DNA of 64,000 bases from an uncultured Caproiciproducens sp. (GTDB lineage Bacteria; Bacillota; Clostridia; Oscillospirales; Acutalibacteraceae), in the NCBI RefSeq assembly GCF_963664915.1, contig NZ_OY761810.1:1812661-1876660 (forward strand), read 5' to 3'. Positions within the stretch are counted from its first letter, which is position 1; each line of letters starts with the position of its first letter. Under the pieces are notes generated by a model, which saw nothing but the letters and a program-made list of their open reading frames with translations, was not told where the DNA came from and made no database searches. The position numbers and the translations under genes were made by a program. Shown here piece after piece: positions 29,182 through 37,729 of the stretch.

Positions 29182-29880
29182 ATGCTTATGAGAAGAATTC
29201 CTCTGAAAAAAGCAAAAAACATGCGGGATCTTGGCGGATATTGGACACAGAGCGGCAAAATAACACAGTTTGGCCGGCTTATCCGGAGTGATGCTCCGGT
29301 GCTTTTAAGTGATGATGAAATTCAATATTTAATAGATTTCGGTGTTAGTGCGGTTGTAGATATGCGTTCGGATGATGAGGTAATGAAAAAACCGTGCTCG
29401 TTGAATCGAGCAAAAAAAATTTGTTATTTTCATTGCCCGATGGCGGTTGGCAACCGTTCTCCAAAATCACAGTCGGAGGTTCCCAATCTGTATTGGGAAA
29501 TGATTACCGACTATTCTGCGATGAACCGGATTCTGAGCTTTATTGCGCGGCAAAGAGGTGCAGTTATATTTCACTGCACCGCGGGGAAAGATAGAACAGG
29601 TGTTGTCGCCGCGGTTTTATTACTGCTTGCCGGTGTACCGCGCAGCGATATTTTGGCAGACTATCAGGTTTCGTACACATATATTCGAGAGGATATCCGT
29701 GCTTTGCTCGCGAGAGAACCGGATCGCCCTGCTTTTACAGGCCGATCCGATCCCGAATACATGGAGGAATTGCTTAACCGCTTTGAAAATGTATATGGCA
29801 CCGTGTATCGGTATTTGCAGGAGATTAATCTGCCAAATGACGAAATTCAACGATTGCAAAGTAAACTGATTGGCGAATAA
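29182..29880 (+). CDS. Tyrosine/dual-specificity protein phosphatase (Y_phosphatase3 type)
   Basis: A 232-residue cytoplasmic cysteine phosphatase. The P-loop HCTAGKDRTG at 131-140 supplies the catalytic C132 and R138. NMRDLGGY at 13-20 and LIRSDAP at 33-39 are typical of this bacterial family (LptpA/MptpB-like, also called IphP-type). D-rich SDDEV and the helical C-terminus agree. Substrates may be phosphotyrosine proteins or phosphoinositides; nothing nearby decides. ATG 29188 is an alternative start two codons in. It is followed after 25 bases by an unknown small gene that may share its transcript. Confidence 0.85.
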   Translation: MLMRRIPLKKAKNMRDLGGYWTQSGKITQFGRLIRSDAPVLLSDDEIQYLIDFGVSAVVDMRSDDEVMKKPCSLNRAKKICYFHCPMAVGNRSPKSQSEVPNLYWEMITDYSAMNRILSFIARQRGAVIFHCTAGKDRTGVVAAVLLLLAGVPRSDILADYQVSYTYIREDIRALLAREPDRPAFTGRSDPEYMEELLNRFENVYGTVYRYLQEINLPNDEIQRLQSKLIGE

Positions 29881-29905
29881 TAATTTAGTACAATAAGGAG
29901 TAATG

Positions 29906-30319
29906 ATGAATATGAATTTAACTGAAGAAGAGAAAAATATTCTGCTTGATATAAAGCACTCAAAAAGGTATCCGATTGTGCGTTTGGAGCTGCACAGTTC
30001 CGAAAACGAGGAATTGGCATCAATTGCACTGAATTATGTTCGAATTACAAGTGTCGACGACGCTATGGAGACGGTGAAGGCGCGTGCTGCCGCCTTGAAA
30101 AGCCTGATGGAAAAGGGACTTGTTTTTATCGATTATACGGTGCGCGTATGGGTTTCGGGCGACTACGATCTTTATTACAAAAGTAAAGTTTATGAACTGC
30201 TGTGCCATACCATCATGGAAAGCGCAAAGCAGCCGGGCGCGATTTTTAATTTGCCGTATATGAGAAAAGGTTATGCCACCCTGACAGTCAAAGGTACGAA
30301 GGCTGCAAGGCAGTTATAA
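29906..30319 (+). CDS. Conserved-looking cytoplasmic protein of unknown function
   Basis: Not recognised. 137 residues, no membrane segment or signal. The N-terminal half is helical and acidic. The middle has SVDDAMETVKARAAALKSLMEKGLVFIDYTVRVWVSGDY, and the end is short and basic (KGYATLTVKGTKAARQL). The pattern of helix then beta hairpin with YDLYYKSKVYELL suggests a small alpha/beta domain, perhaps a winged-helix remnant. Three ATGs stand in a row; 29906 has the best distance (5 bases) from AAGGAG. A good terminator follows the stop. Confidence 0.65.
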   Translation: MNMNLTEEEKNILLDIKHSKRYPIVRLELHSSENEELASIALNYVRITSVDDAMETVKARAAALKSLMEKGLVFIDYTVRVWVSGDYDLYYKSKVYELLCHTIMESAKQPGAIFNLPYMRKGYATLTVKGTKAARQL

Positions 30320-30354
30320 AAAATTCATAGTAAAAATTATGGTTGGAATATTTT

Positions 30355-30388
30355 GGCTGCATCGGTAAAAACGATGCAGCCATTTTTT
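30355..30388 (+). terminator. Rho-independent terminator
   Basis: 10-bp stem GGCTGCATCG / CGATGCAGCC with a 7-base loop, followed by ATTTTTT. Confidence 0.92.
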
Positions 30389-30537
30389 AGGTACGATTCT
30401 GTTTTACCGGAAAATAATTTTCCGCATTCGCTGACAGCTTGAGAGAACTAAATTAAAAAATATTTAAAAAAGTTTGGAAAAAAGTGTAACAAAACAGGGG
30501 GGTTAGTTGTTAATATTATAGAAGGAAAAATAAAAGC

Positions 30538-30640
30538 TTTTAAATGCATGGCGCGCGACACGCATTTAAAATAAATTAACTGAGAAGAGATGATTCCATT
30601 GGGCTAATATTGGGATGAAAATTCCCGGTTTTTTCTGTCC
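30538..30640 (+). promoter_or_regulatory. Structured leader before the secreted-protein gene
   Basis: The 356 bases between the unknown gene and 30676 hold, after the terminator, an AT-rich stretch with a 10-bp inverted repeat (TTTTAAATGC at 30538-30547 with 30562-30571). A short stem GGGA/TCCC follows, running into CGGTTTTTT at about 30613-30637, which could act as a weak attenuator. A TATTAT -10-like box lies near 30512, but no clear -35 was found. Confidence 0.4.
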
Positions 30641-30675
30641 GCCATTCAACTAATGTTTAAAAAGGAGAGATTAAA

Positions 30676-31344
30676 TTGAAAAAGAATATGAGGAAAATAA
30701 TCAGTTTAATGTTGGCGTTGGTACTTTCCTTAACGGCTTCTATGCCTGCTTTTGCACAGGCGACCAATAAGCAGCATGAAGCGAATCATGTTAGTGGAAT
30801 CATCGCAATTGGTGACTCAAAGGTAGTGATCAGTAAAGTATTAACATTTGATGAAATTGTTGAAGCAATTGCTGGGGACAGCCAGATTTCAAAAGCTCAA
30901 GCGGCCAATCAGGTTATTTCAGGTTTTACAAACAAGAATTCTAATAGTTTGAATTTGACCGCGAAAGCAGCGGCTTCAAGAGCTACATACCGCACGATAA
31001 ATTCAGATTTTACAGTAACATCGGAATATAAACCTACTATGCGATTTTACTGCGAAACTTCAGAGAGCGGTTCTTTTCACGGAATAGTCAAAATATTAAA
31101 TGTTAACATGATCAGAAAATACAATGGAATGACTAAACAATTTGGGGGGACGGTATATACTAATTTGGAAGATGCCAATAGTATATTCTATACTGTGGAT
31201 GGAGATTTTTATAATACTGGTACGACAACTTTTGGCGGTGGGGTTAGCATTGGTGTTGGTGAAGGTTCGTCTGTAAGTTTTAATGCGTCATCTTCCTCCA
31301 ATTTTTACGCTTATTGCTATGTGGAAGAACACTGCCTGTTTTAA
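30676..31344 (+). CDS. Secreted protein of unknown function
   Basis: Not recognised. 222 residues with a clear Sec signal peptide: basic KKNMRKII, a hydrophobic core and the cleavage motif AFA-QA at about residues 25-29. The mature part has a helical N-terminal stretch (LTFDEIVEAIAGDSQISKAQAANQVI). A Thr/Ser/Gly-rich, beta-looking C-terminal domain follows, with repeated aromatic positions and three late cysteines (YCETSES, YCYVEEHC), which could form a disulfide outside the cell. The start is TTG, with AGGAGA 7 bases upstream; ATG 30688 would shorten the signal. The gene is AT-rich compared with its neighbours. A small membrane protein gene follows; the two may work as a pair. Confidence 0.75.
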   Translation: MKKNMRKIISLMLALVLSLTASMPAFAQATNKQHEANHVSGIIAIGDSKVVISKVLTFDEIVEAIAGDSQISKAQAANQVISGFTNKNSNSLNLTAKAAASRATYRTINSDFTVTSEYKPTMRFYCETSESGSFHGIVKILNVNMIRKYNGMTKQFGGTVYTNLEDANSIFYTVDGDFYNTGTTTFGGGVSIGVGEGSSVSFNASSSSNFYAYCYVEEHCLF

Positions 31345-31499
31345 CTGCAATAAGGAATTTAGAATTTTGTAGTAATTTCCTGTTTTGCATAGTATTCTGT
31401 AAAGTGGATTCTCTCAAAATTGTTACAGTTGTAGATTATTAGTGCAATATAACAAAATTTTGAGGGAATCTCAATTAAATAGCATTCTGGAGGAAATCA

Positions 31500-31712
31500 A
31501 TGAAAGCAAATCTATCAAAAAAAGTATATTTTGCTGTTAGTTGCTGTATAGCAATTATTATTATTTTTTCGCCGACGCTTATTTTAGGACACGGATATAG
31601 TGAATATATAAATATGGGTGTAGTGTTGGCAGGTGAAGTTGTTATGAGAATAACATCTCTGATGGTCGGTATGCTCGTTATTTATGATGCAATAAAAACG
31701 TATTTGAAATGA
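31500..31712 (+). CDS. Small two-helix membrane protein of unknown function
   Basis: Not recognised. 70 residues with two hydrophobic helices: about 11-28 (FAVSCCIAIIIIFSPTLI) and about 39-62, joined by a short loop HGYSEYINM. The start is well supported by GGAGG five bases upstream of the ATG. It lies 155 bases after the secreted-protein gene, in the same orientation, in an AT-rich island ended by a strong terminator. Size and topology resemble accessory or immunity-type membrane proteins, but no homology could be recognised. Confidence 0.65.
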   Translation: MKANLSKKVYFAVSCCIAIIIIFSPTLILGHGYSEYINMGVVLAGEVVMRITSLMVGMLVIYDAIKTYLK

Positions 31713-31748
31713 TTTTCATTAGGGATACAGCTTTTCAGGGAAAGCAAA

Positions 31749-31778
31749 AACCGGCCCGCCAATTTTGGCGGGCCGGTT
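31749..31778. terminator. Terminator between the small membrane protein and XRE regulator genes
   Basis: Perfect 12-bp GC-rich stem AACCGGCCCGCC / GGCGGGCCGGTT with a 6-base loop, flanked by A-rich and T-containing sequence; it sits between convergent genes. Confidence 0.85.
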
Positions 31779-31804
31779 GCAATTTAAGTTCGATATGATA
31801 TAAT

Positions 31805-32509
31805 TTATTTAGCCGCTTTTTTTGCTCCCATCAGCACTTCGGCGTTTTGAATCAGATTAAACAGCGAGCTTGAAAACAGTGGGTACTCAGCCGAGATTTT
31901 TTCCGGAGAAAGAACGGGTAAATTGGTTTTATCCAGACCCTCCATCCCATCGGCGTCATCTCCCCCGGCAAGGCAGGCCGCGTTTGAAAACGCGATTTCC
32001 AGCGCAGCGCCGGAACGACCGTCGCTCAGCTTCTGCGGAACGGAAAAAAGCCCCTGCGGATTTTTGGGGTTTGCAGAATACAGAAGCCGAAAACTTCTGT
32101 AGACGGAGATGTTGAGGTAGGAAGATACTTCGGCGGTCAGTGACTTGTTGCCGCATTTCTGCAGCGTGCTGAAAATAATGTTCATTGAGTTTGCAAGGAG
32201 TTTTTTGTTTAGAACCGGCAAAAGGCTGCCTTTTAGAATGTTTTCCTTGCCGATGGCATCAGGTTCCGGAATATCGTCCACCGTAATGGTTGCCCCGCTG
32301 CGGTGCGGGGTTCTTCCCAAAAGATAATCACAGGAAACATCATAAAACGAAGCGGCCTTCACGACAAAGTCCAGCCCGCATTCACGGATTCCCTTTTCAT
32401 AATGAGAAAGCAGAGCCTGAGAAACATCAAGTTCCTCGGCCGCCTTTTTTTGACTTAATCCACGTTCTTTACGCAGCAAAGTAATAATTCTCGGGAAACT
32501 ATTATTCAG
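31805..32509 (-). CDS. XRE-family transcriptional regulator with unknown C-terminal domain
   Basis: About 234 residues. The helix-turn-helix is at roughly 12-65 (LLRKERGLSQKKAAEELDVSQALLSHYEKG), followed by ASFYDVSCDYLLG. The C-terminal 160 residues are unrecognised, helical and rich in Leu and Ser. The family usually starts with a short lead before PRIITLLRKERG, here NNSFPRIIT. No ATG, GTG or TTG precedes that stretch in frame before a stop, but a CTG at 32509 has AGGGG eight bases upstream, so CTG is the likely start. A TTG at 32479 would trim the domain. It reads divergently from the phosphatase gene at 32682. Confidence 0.78.
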   Translation of the reverse strand: MNNSFPRIITLLRKERGLSQKKAAEELDVSQALLSHYEKGIRECGLDFVVKAASFYDVSCDYLLGRTPHRSGATITVDDIPEPDAIGKENILKGSLLPVLNKKLLANSMNIIFSTLQKCGNKSLTAEVSSYLNISVYRSFRLLYSANPKNPQGLFSVPQKLSDGRSGAALEIAFSNAACLAGGDDADGMEGLDKTNLPVLSPEKISAEYPLFSSSLFNLIQNAEVLMGAKKAAK

Positions 32510-32681
32510 TGAACTATCCCCTGTCGAATAATGGAAAAATTAACACCTTGTAAAGTATATAACAAATATAACGCTTTGTAAAGCCGCTACATATCGTGTC
32601 ATTTCTATGAATGCCTACATGTATCTATGAATTTCGCACTTGTCAAGACCTGCGGCAGAGAAATTTAGAAGGAGCAGTAAT

Positions 32682-33386
32682 ATGAAATCTTATACCATCC
32701 ATTTGATCCGTCACGGAATTACACAGGGAAATCTTCTCGGTCAATACGTAGGACGTACGGATTTGCCGCTTGCCAAAGAGGGAATCGCACAGCTGGAAGA
32801 ATTGAAACAGCGCAGTTCCTACCAGGCGGCGCAGGTTTTTTATTGCAGCCCGCTGAAGCGCTGTATACAAACTCTGCGTATTCTGTATCCTGAAGCGCAG
32901 CCAATTGTGGTAAATGACCTGCGTGAATGTGATTTTGGCGACTGGGAAGGGAAAACGGCGGAAGAAATAGCTGCTACGGATGAGAACTTCACCCATTGGG
33001 TGGGGAGCGATGAAATTGTAACTCCGCCGAACGGAGAATCCGGCGGTGAATTTATGCAGCGTGTCTGCGCCGCGTTTGAAAAGATTGTGGAGGGAATGAT
33101 GCGTTCCGGGACAACCAGCGCTGTTGTGGTTGCCCACGGAGGAACCATTATGTCCATTCTTTCGGCATATGGGCTTCCGCGCGCGAATTTTTACGATTGG
33201 ATGACAAATAACGGCTGCGGCTATTCCCTGCGCATTACGCCGGGCCTGTGGATGCGCTCCATGGTAGCCGAGGTGTACGAAACGATTCCTGCACGGGAAA
33301 AGAACATGCAGAGCAGCGAAAAGCTTGTTATAGACCTTGCACGCGAAGCTGCCGACAGAGCCTTCGGGAAAAAAGAGCAGGAATAA
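32682..33386 (+). CDS. Histidine phosphatase family protein (phosphoglycerate mutase-like)
   Basis: 234 residues. The phosphohistidine motif LIRHGIT is at 8-14, an Arg in SPLKRCIQT follows, the acid is in ECDFGDWEGKTAEEI, and the second catalytic histidine is in VVVAHGGTIMSIL. The layout fits the CobC/GpmB-like branch that dephosphorylates small metabolites or nucleotides. The substrate cannot be told, and no cobalamin genes are adjacent. ATG 32682 is chosen for the AAGGAG eight bases upstream. The last 35 residues are charged and helical. It ends just before the leucine T-box promoter. Confidence 0.85.
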   Translation: MKSYTIHLIRHGITQGNLLGQYVGRTDLPLAKEGIAQLEELKQRSSYQAAQVFYCSPLKRCIQTLRILYPEAQPIVVNDLRECDFGDWEGKTAEEIAATDENFTHWVGSDEIVTPPNGESGGEFMQRVCAAFEKIVEGMMRSGTTSAVVVAHGGTIMSILSAYGLPRANFYDWMTNNGCGYSLRITPGLWMRSMVAEVYETIPAREKNMQSSEKLVIDLAREAADRAFGKKEQE

Positions 33387-33396
33387 AATATAATCC

Positions 33397-33425
33397 TTGA
33401 CAACGGTGCGCGCATAAAATATAAT
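33397..33425 (+). promoter_or_regulatory. Consensus promoter of the leucine T-box operon
   Basis: Perfect TTGACA (33397-33402), 17 bases, perfect TATAAT (33420-33425). Confidence 0.9.
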
Positions 33426-33465
33426 AATAAATAATTTAACAAATACGATAAAGGCAATGAAGGGA

Positions 33466-33720
33466 AAAAGACATTGGTTAAAACATTGCAGAGAACCGGC
33501 GGTTTGGTGCGAGCCGGTGTTGCAACCTTTGTGTATAGCTCATCCCGGAGCCGCCGTCTTCGATGTGAAAGCGTAGAAGCGGACGCAGTGGCAGCGTTAT
33601 AGGCTAGAGTCTTGATTGAGGCTTGTTAAGGGCTTCCGTTCAGCGGAGCCGAATTTGGGTGGTACCGCGGATATGTTTATTCGCCCCGAACACAGTAATC
33701 TGTGTTCGGGGCTTTTTTAT
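33466..33720 (+). promoter_or_regulatory. T-box riboswitch, leucine type
   Basis: The leader has a long stem I with the AG-bulge region AGAGAACCGGCGG, a specifier loop in which CTC (33539-33541) reads as a leucine codon, and the T-box core GGGTGGTACCGCGG at 33657-33670. A terminator follows (stem 33683-33695 with 33700-33712, then TTTTTT). Uncharged tRNA-Leu would pair with the specifier and the T-box and favour antitermination. The downstream genes are leuA and leuB, which agrees with the codon. Confidence 0.93.
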
Positions 33721-33760
33721 TTCCGCAGATAATCATATATAACAAACAAAGGAGTGTTGG

Positions 33761-35464
33761 ATGATGTACGAAGGCTGCAAAAAGTATATTCCGTTTCAGC
33801 CGATCAGCCTGCCGGACCGCCAATGGCCCGACAAAGTAATTGCAGAGGCACCGATTTGGTGCAGCGTGGATATGCGTGACGGCAACCAGGCGCTGATTGA
33901 CCCAATGAATCTTGAGGAAAAGCTGCTGTATTTTCAGACCCTCGTGGATATTGGTTTTAAAGAGATTGAAATTGGTTTCCCCGCCGCCTCAGAGACGGAA
34001 TATGAGATTCTGCGCACATTAATCGAGCGGAATTTGATTCCAGACGACGTTACCATTCAAGTGCTTGTTCAGGCCAGAGCGCATTTGATTACAAAGACCT
34101 TTGAAGCGATCAAGGGCGCAAAAAATGTCATCGTTCATTTTTATAATTCCACATCCACTCTTCAGCGCAAAGTGGTTTTCCGCACCGATATGCAGGGTGT
34201 GATTGACATCGCCGTCGAGGGTGCGAAGCTTATTAAAGAACTTACCGACGCGGAAATCAGAGAAAGCGGCGCAAATATCCGCTATGAGTATTCCCCGGAA
34301 AGTTTTTCCGGGACTGAAATCGACAATTCCATTCTGATTTGCGAAAAAGTGATGGAGGTTCTTGCCTCCACGCCAGAAAATAAACTGATACTGAATCTTC
34401 CCAATACCGTAGAGGGCAGCACGCCCAACTGCTATGCGGATCAAATCGAATATTTTTGCCGCCATATGAAAAACCGTGAAAGCGCAATCATCAGCCTGCA
34501 CCCCCACAACGACCGCGGCACCGCCACGGCTGCTACCGAGCTGGGACTAATGGCGGGGGCCGACAGAGTGGAGGGGACACTGTTCGGCAATGGGGAGCGC
34601 ACCGGAAACGCCGACGTAATGGTGGTTGCCATGAATCTGTATTCCCAGGGCGTCAACCCGAAGCTTGATTTTTCAAACATGCATGAGATCCGCGATGTAT
34701 TTGAAAAATGCACAAAGATGAAAGTGCATGAACGCCATCCCTATGCGGGGGATCTGGTGTTTACGGCGTTTTCCGGTTCCCATCAGGACGCCATTAAAAA
34801 AGGCGTGGAATACATGGCGCACAGCGAAGGAGGATATTGGGAGGTGCCCTATCTGCCGATTGACCCTGCCGACGTGGGCCGTGAGTATGAACCGATTATT
34901 CGAATCAACAGTCAGTCCGGCAAAGGCGGCGCAGCCTTTATTATGCAGCAGAATTTCGGTTACGAGCTGCCGAAAGCAATGCACCCTGAATTCGGCGTGA
35001 TGGTGAAGGCCGCCTGCGACGAAGCGGGCCGTGAACTTCAGCCAAATGAGATATTCAGTATCTTCCGCAGGGAGTTCCTTGAAATCAATGCTCCGTATAA
35101 TCTGAAACAATATAAGCTCTATGAAGAGAATGATATCAGCGGAGATACACTGGTGCATTTTGACGGAATTATCCGTTTCAAACATGAAGATCACCCGGTC
35201 AGCGCAAGTGGGAACGGGCCGGTCAGTGCGTTTTTCCATGCGCTTAAATCCGTGGGAATCACCGACTATGAATTCGTTTCCTACCGCGAGCATGCCATTT
35301 CCAGCGGAGCGGATTCCAAAGCGGTTTCCTACATTCAGCTGACCGCACCGGACGGCAGCCCTGTGTTTGGGGTGGGAATCGACAACAACATCAGCCTTGC
35401 TTCCATTAAGGGAATTATCTGTGCGATTAACCGCGGGCAAAGTTCCGCCGGGAAAAATTCTTAA
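33761..35464 (+). CDS. leuA: 2-Isopropylmalate synthase (long form)
   Basis: First step of leucine synthesis: acetyl-CoA plus 2-ketoisovalerate to 2-isopropylmalate. 567 residues. The HMGL-like barrel has the catalytic DMRDGNQAL at 37-45 and the metal-binding SLHPHNDRGTA. The C-terminal part is the LeuA dimer/regulatory domain, ending in VGIDNNISLASIKGIICAINR. It belongs to the longer LeuA type shared by actinobacteria and yeast; the classic Bacillus form is about 510-520 residues. The start has GGAG six bases upstream; ATG 33764 is equally possible. It lies right after the leucine T-box and 15 bases before leuB. Confidence 0.93.
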   Translation: MMYEGCKKYIPFQPISLPDRQWPDKVIAEAPIWCSVDMRDGNQALIDPMNLEEKLLYFQTLVDIGFKEIEIGFPAASETEYEILRTLIERNLIPDDVTIQVLVQARAHLITKTFEAIKGAKNVIVHFYNSTSTLQRKVVFRTDMQGVIDIAVEGAKLIKELTDAEIRESGANIRYEYSPESFSGTEIDNSILICEKVMEVLASTPENKLILNLPNTVEGSTPNCYADQIEYFCRHMKNRESAIISLHPHNDRGTATAATELGLMAGADRVEGTLFGNGERTGNADVMVVAMNLYSQGVNPKLDFSNMHEIRDVFEKCTKMKVHERHPYAGDLVFTAFSGSHQDAIKKGVEYMAHSEGGYWEVPYLPIDPADVGREYEPIIRINSQSGKGGAAFIMQQNFGYELPKAMHPEFGVMVKAACDEAGRELQPNEIFSIFRREFLEINAPYNLKQYKLYEENDISGDTLVHFDGIIRFKHEDHPVSASGNGPVSAFFHALKSVGITDYEFVSYREHAISSGADSKAVSYIQLTAPDGSPVFGVGIDNNISLASIKGIICAINRGQSSAGKNS

Positions 35465-35479
35465 ACAGGGGGAATCATA

Positions 35480-36553
35480 ATGAAGAACTATAAAATCGTT
35501 TTGCTGAAGGGTGACGGAATCGGACCGGAAATCGTAACACAGGCGGTAAAGGTTTTGAGTCGCACAGCGGAAAAATTCGGCTTCGGGGTCTCTTATGATG
35601 AGGCTCTTTTGGGCGGCTGTGCGATTGACGCGACCGGGGTGCCGCTTCCGCAGGAGACCATAGAGAAATGCAAAGCTGCCGATTCCACGCTGCTTGGCGC
35701 GGTCGGCGGACCAAAATGGGACGGCATGCCCGGAAATCTGAGGCCGGAAGCGGGACTTTTGGGGATTCGCGGCGCGCTCGGACTTTTTGCCAATTTGCGT
35801 CCGGCGGTGATTTTTGAGCAGCTGCGCGACGCGTCTCCGCTGAAAGCTGAAATTATCGGTGAAGATCTTGACATCATGGTGGTGCGGGAACTGACCGGCG
35901 GCATCTATTTCGGTGAGCGTGGCCGGAAGACCGTCAACGGCTTTGAAGCAGCCTATGACACCGAGATGTACTCTGTACCCGAAATTGAGCGTATCGCGCG
36001 CGTAGGCTTCGATATGGCTTCTAAACGCGGCGGCAGGCTGTGCAGCGTGGACAAAGCGAATGTCCTTGAATCCTCAAGGCTTTGGCGCGCAACGGTTGCA
36101 AGGATCGGAAAAGAAGAGTATCCTAATATTGAACTAACAAATCTATATGTGGATAACTGTGCCATGCAGCTTGTGCGCAACCCAAAGCAGTTTGATGTGA
36201 TTGTAACCTCGAATATTTTCGGGGATATTCTTTCCGACGAAGCGTCCATGATCAGCGGTTCCATCGGCATGCTGGCCTCTGCGAGCCTGAGTGAAGGCAA
36301 GTCCGGCCTGTATGAGCCAATACACGGTTCTGCACCGGACATCGCCGGAACAGGCAGCGCAAACCCGCTGGCGACCATCCTTTCCGCCGCAATGATGCTT
36401 CGGTATTCTCTGGATGAGCCGCAGGCGGCAAAAGCGATTGAGGACGCTGTGGCCAATGTGCTGAAAACAGCCCGTACGCCGGATATCTATACGGAGGGTA
36501 TGCGGAAAGTTACTTGCGAAGAAATGGGCGATCTGGTCTGCGAATTATTGTAA
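35480..36553 (+). CDS. leuB: 3-Isopropylmalate dehydrogenase
   Basis: Oxidises and decarboxylates 3-isopropylmalate to 2-ketoisocaproate with NAD+. 357 residues. The N-terminus [13 protein letters not shown], the loop [24 protein letters not shown], the metal-binding Asp segment [19 protein letters not shown] and the NAD-binding [14 protein letters not shown] are all present. GGGGG is upstream of ATG 35480. leuC and leuD, needed for the isomerase step, are not in the window and must lie elsewhere. Confidence 0.96.
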   Translation: MKNYKIVLLKGDGIGPEIVTQAVKVLSRTAEKFGFGVSYDEALLGGCAIDATGVPLPQETIEKCKAADSTLLGAVGGPKWDGMPGNLRPEAGLLGIRGALGLFANLRPAVIFEQLRDASPLKAEIIGEDLDIMVVRELTGGIYFGERGRKTVNGFEAAYDTEMYSVPEIERIARVGFDMASKRGGRLCSVDKANVLESSRLWRATVARIGKEEYPNIELTNLYVDNCAMQLVRNPKQFDVIVTSNIFGDILSDEASMISGSIGMLASASLSEGKSGLYEPIHGSAPDIAGTGSANPLATILSAAMMLRYSLDEPQAAKAIEDAVANVLKTARTPDIYTEGMRKVTCEEMGDLVCELL

Positions 36554-36618
36554 ATTATCCGATAATTTGTATTGTTATAAAATAATTATACAAATAGTAT
36601 TAATATAGGAGCGAAAAG

Positions 36619-37338
36619 ATGCAGGGAATACAGGCTTTAACGTTTAAAAAAGGATTGAAGGATGGCTTACCGATTTGCCTTGGGTACATCAGTGTCTCCT
36701 TTGCATTTGGGATGATGGCGACACAGGGCGGACTGCCGGTTTGGGCGGTTATGCTGATTTCTATGAGCAACATGACCAGTGCCGGGCAGTTTGCCGGTAC
36801 CGAGCTGATTTTGTCAGGCGGCCTTTACATAGAACTTGCCGTAACCACTTTCATCATCAATATCCGTTATATGCTGATGTCGCTTTCACTTTCCCAAAAA
36901 ATAGACGAAACCATGACCTCCCTTCAGCGGTTTATTCTTTCGTTCGGGGTCACCGATGAGGTGTTTGCCGTTGCCATGCAGCAGGAGGGCAGTATCAACG
37001 CGCGATATTTCGCCGGGCTGATCGTCACACCGTATACCGGCTGGACGCTTGGAACCCTGCTTGGCGGTACCGCAACCGGTCTGCTGCCCGCCAGTGTACG
37101 CACTGCGCTGGGAATTGCGATTTACGGCATGTTTCTCGCAATCATTATTCCGCCGGCAAAGCGTGCGCGCCCGATCGCAAAGGTGATTGCCATTGCGGCT
37201 GTTGCCAGCTGTATTTTTAAGTGGACGCCTTTTCTAAACCGGATTTCCAGCGGTTGGGTCATTATTATCTGCGCGGTAATCGCCTCGGCTTATGCTGCGC
37301 TGCGCTATCCGGTTGATGACGCGGAGGTGCGGGAATGA
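36619..37338 (+). CDS. azlC: Branched-chain amino acid exporter large subunit AzlC
   Basis: Membrane protein of 239 residues with about seven helices. It carries AzlC signatures: GLPICLGYISVSFAFGMMA near the start, SMSNMTSAGQFAGTELI, INIRYMLMSLSLSQK and LGIAIYGMFLAIIIPPAKR. AzlCD pairs export branched-chain amino acids (azaleucine resistance in Bacillus). It follows leuB by 65 AT-rich bases with no terminator, so it may be read from the leucine T-box promoter. Its stop overlaps azlD by 4 bases. Confidence 0.92.
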   Translation: MQGIQALTFKKGLKDGLPICLGYISVSFAFGMMATQGGLPVWAVMLISMSNMTSAGQFAGTELILSGGLYIELAVTTFIINIRYMLMSLSLSQKIDETMTSLQRFILSFGVTDEVFAVAMQQEGSINARYFAGLIVTPYTGWTLGTLLGGTATGLLPASVRTALGIAIYGMFLAIIIPPAKRARPIAKVIAIAAVASCIFKWTPFLNRISSGWVIIICAVIASAYAALRYPVDDAEVRE

Positions 37339-37655
37339 ATTATCAAAGACTGCTGATCTGCATTTTTATCATGGCGATTGTAACGTATATCATCCGTATG
37401 CTTCCGCTGGCGATTTTTAAAAAGAAAATCAACAACCGTTTTGTAAAATCATTTTTGGCTTATGTGCCTTATGCGGTACTTGCGGCAATGACTTTTCCGG
37501 AAATTTTGTATTCCACGGCAAACTTGTATTCGGCTGCGTTCGGCCTTGCCGCCGCACTTCTGCTTGCATACAAAGACAAGGGGCTTCTCACTGTTGCGCT
37601 TGGTTCCACCGCGGCCGTTTTTGTTGCGGAACAGGTGATCCGTTTTTTCGGATGA
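37335..37655 (+). CDS. azlD: Branched-chain amino acid exporter small subunit AzlD
   Basis: 106 residues, four hydrophobic segments. The opening YIIRMLPLAIFKKKINNRF and SFLAYVPYAVLAAMTFPEILY are the standard AzlD pattern. It overlaps azlC by four bases and would form the two-subunit exporter with it. A strong hairpin follows. Confidence 0.92.
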   Translation: MNYQRLLICIFIMAIVTYIIRMLPLAIFKKKINNRFVKSFLAYVPYAVLAAMTFPEILYSTANLYSAAFGLAAALLLAYKDKGLLTVALGSTAAVFVAEQVIRFFG

Positions 37656-37682
37656 CGGGGCGGGCTGTACGTATGATTAAAT

Positions 37683-37720
37683 GAACCGATGCCGCTGCAT
37701 TTTTGCAGCGGCATCGGTTC
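37683..37720. terminator. Hairpin between azlD and the dCMP deaminase gene
   Basis: Perfect 17-bp stem (37683-37699 with 37704-37720) and a TTTT loop between convergent genes. T-runs beyond the stem are short, but length and position support a shared terminator. Confidence 0.75.
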
Positions 37721-37729
37721 GTCATAAAA

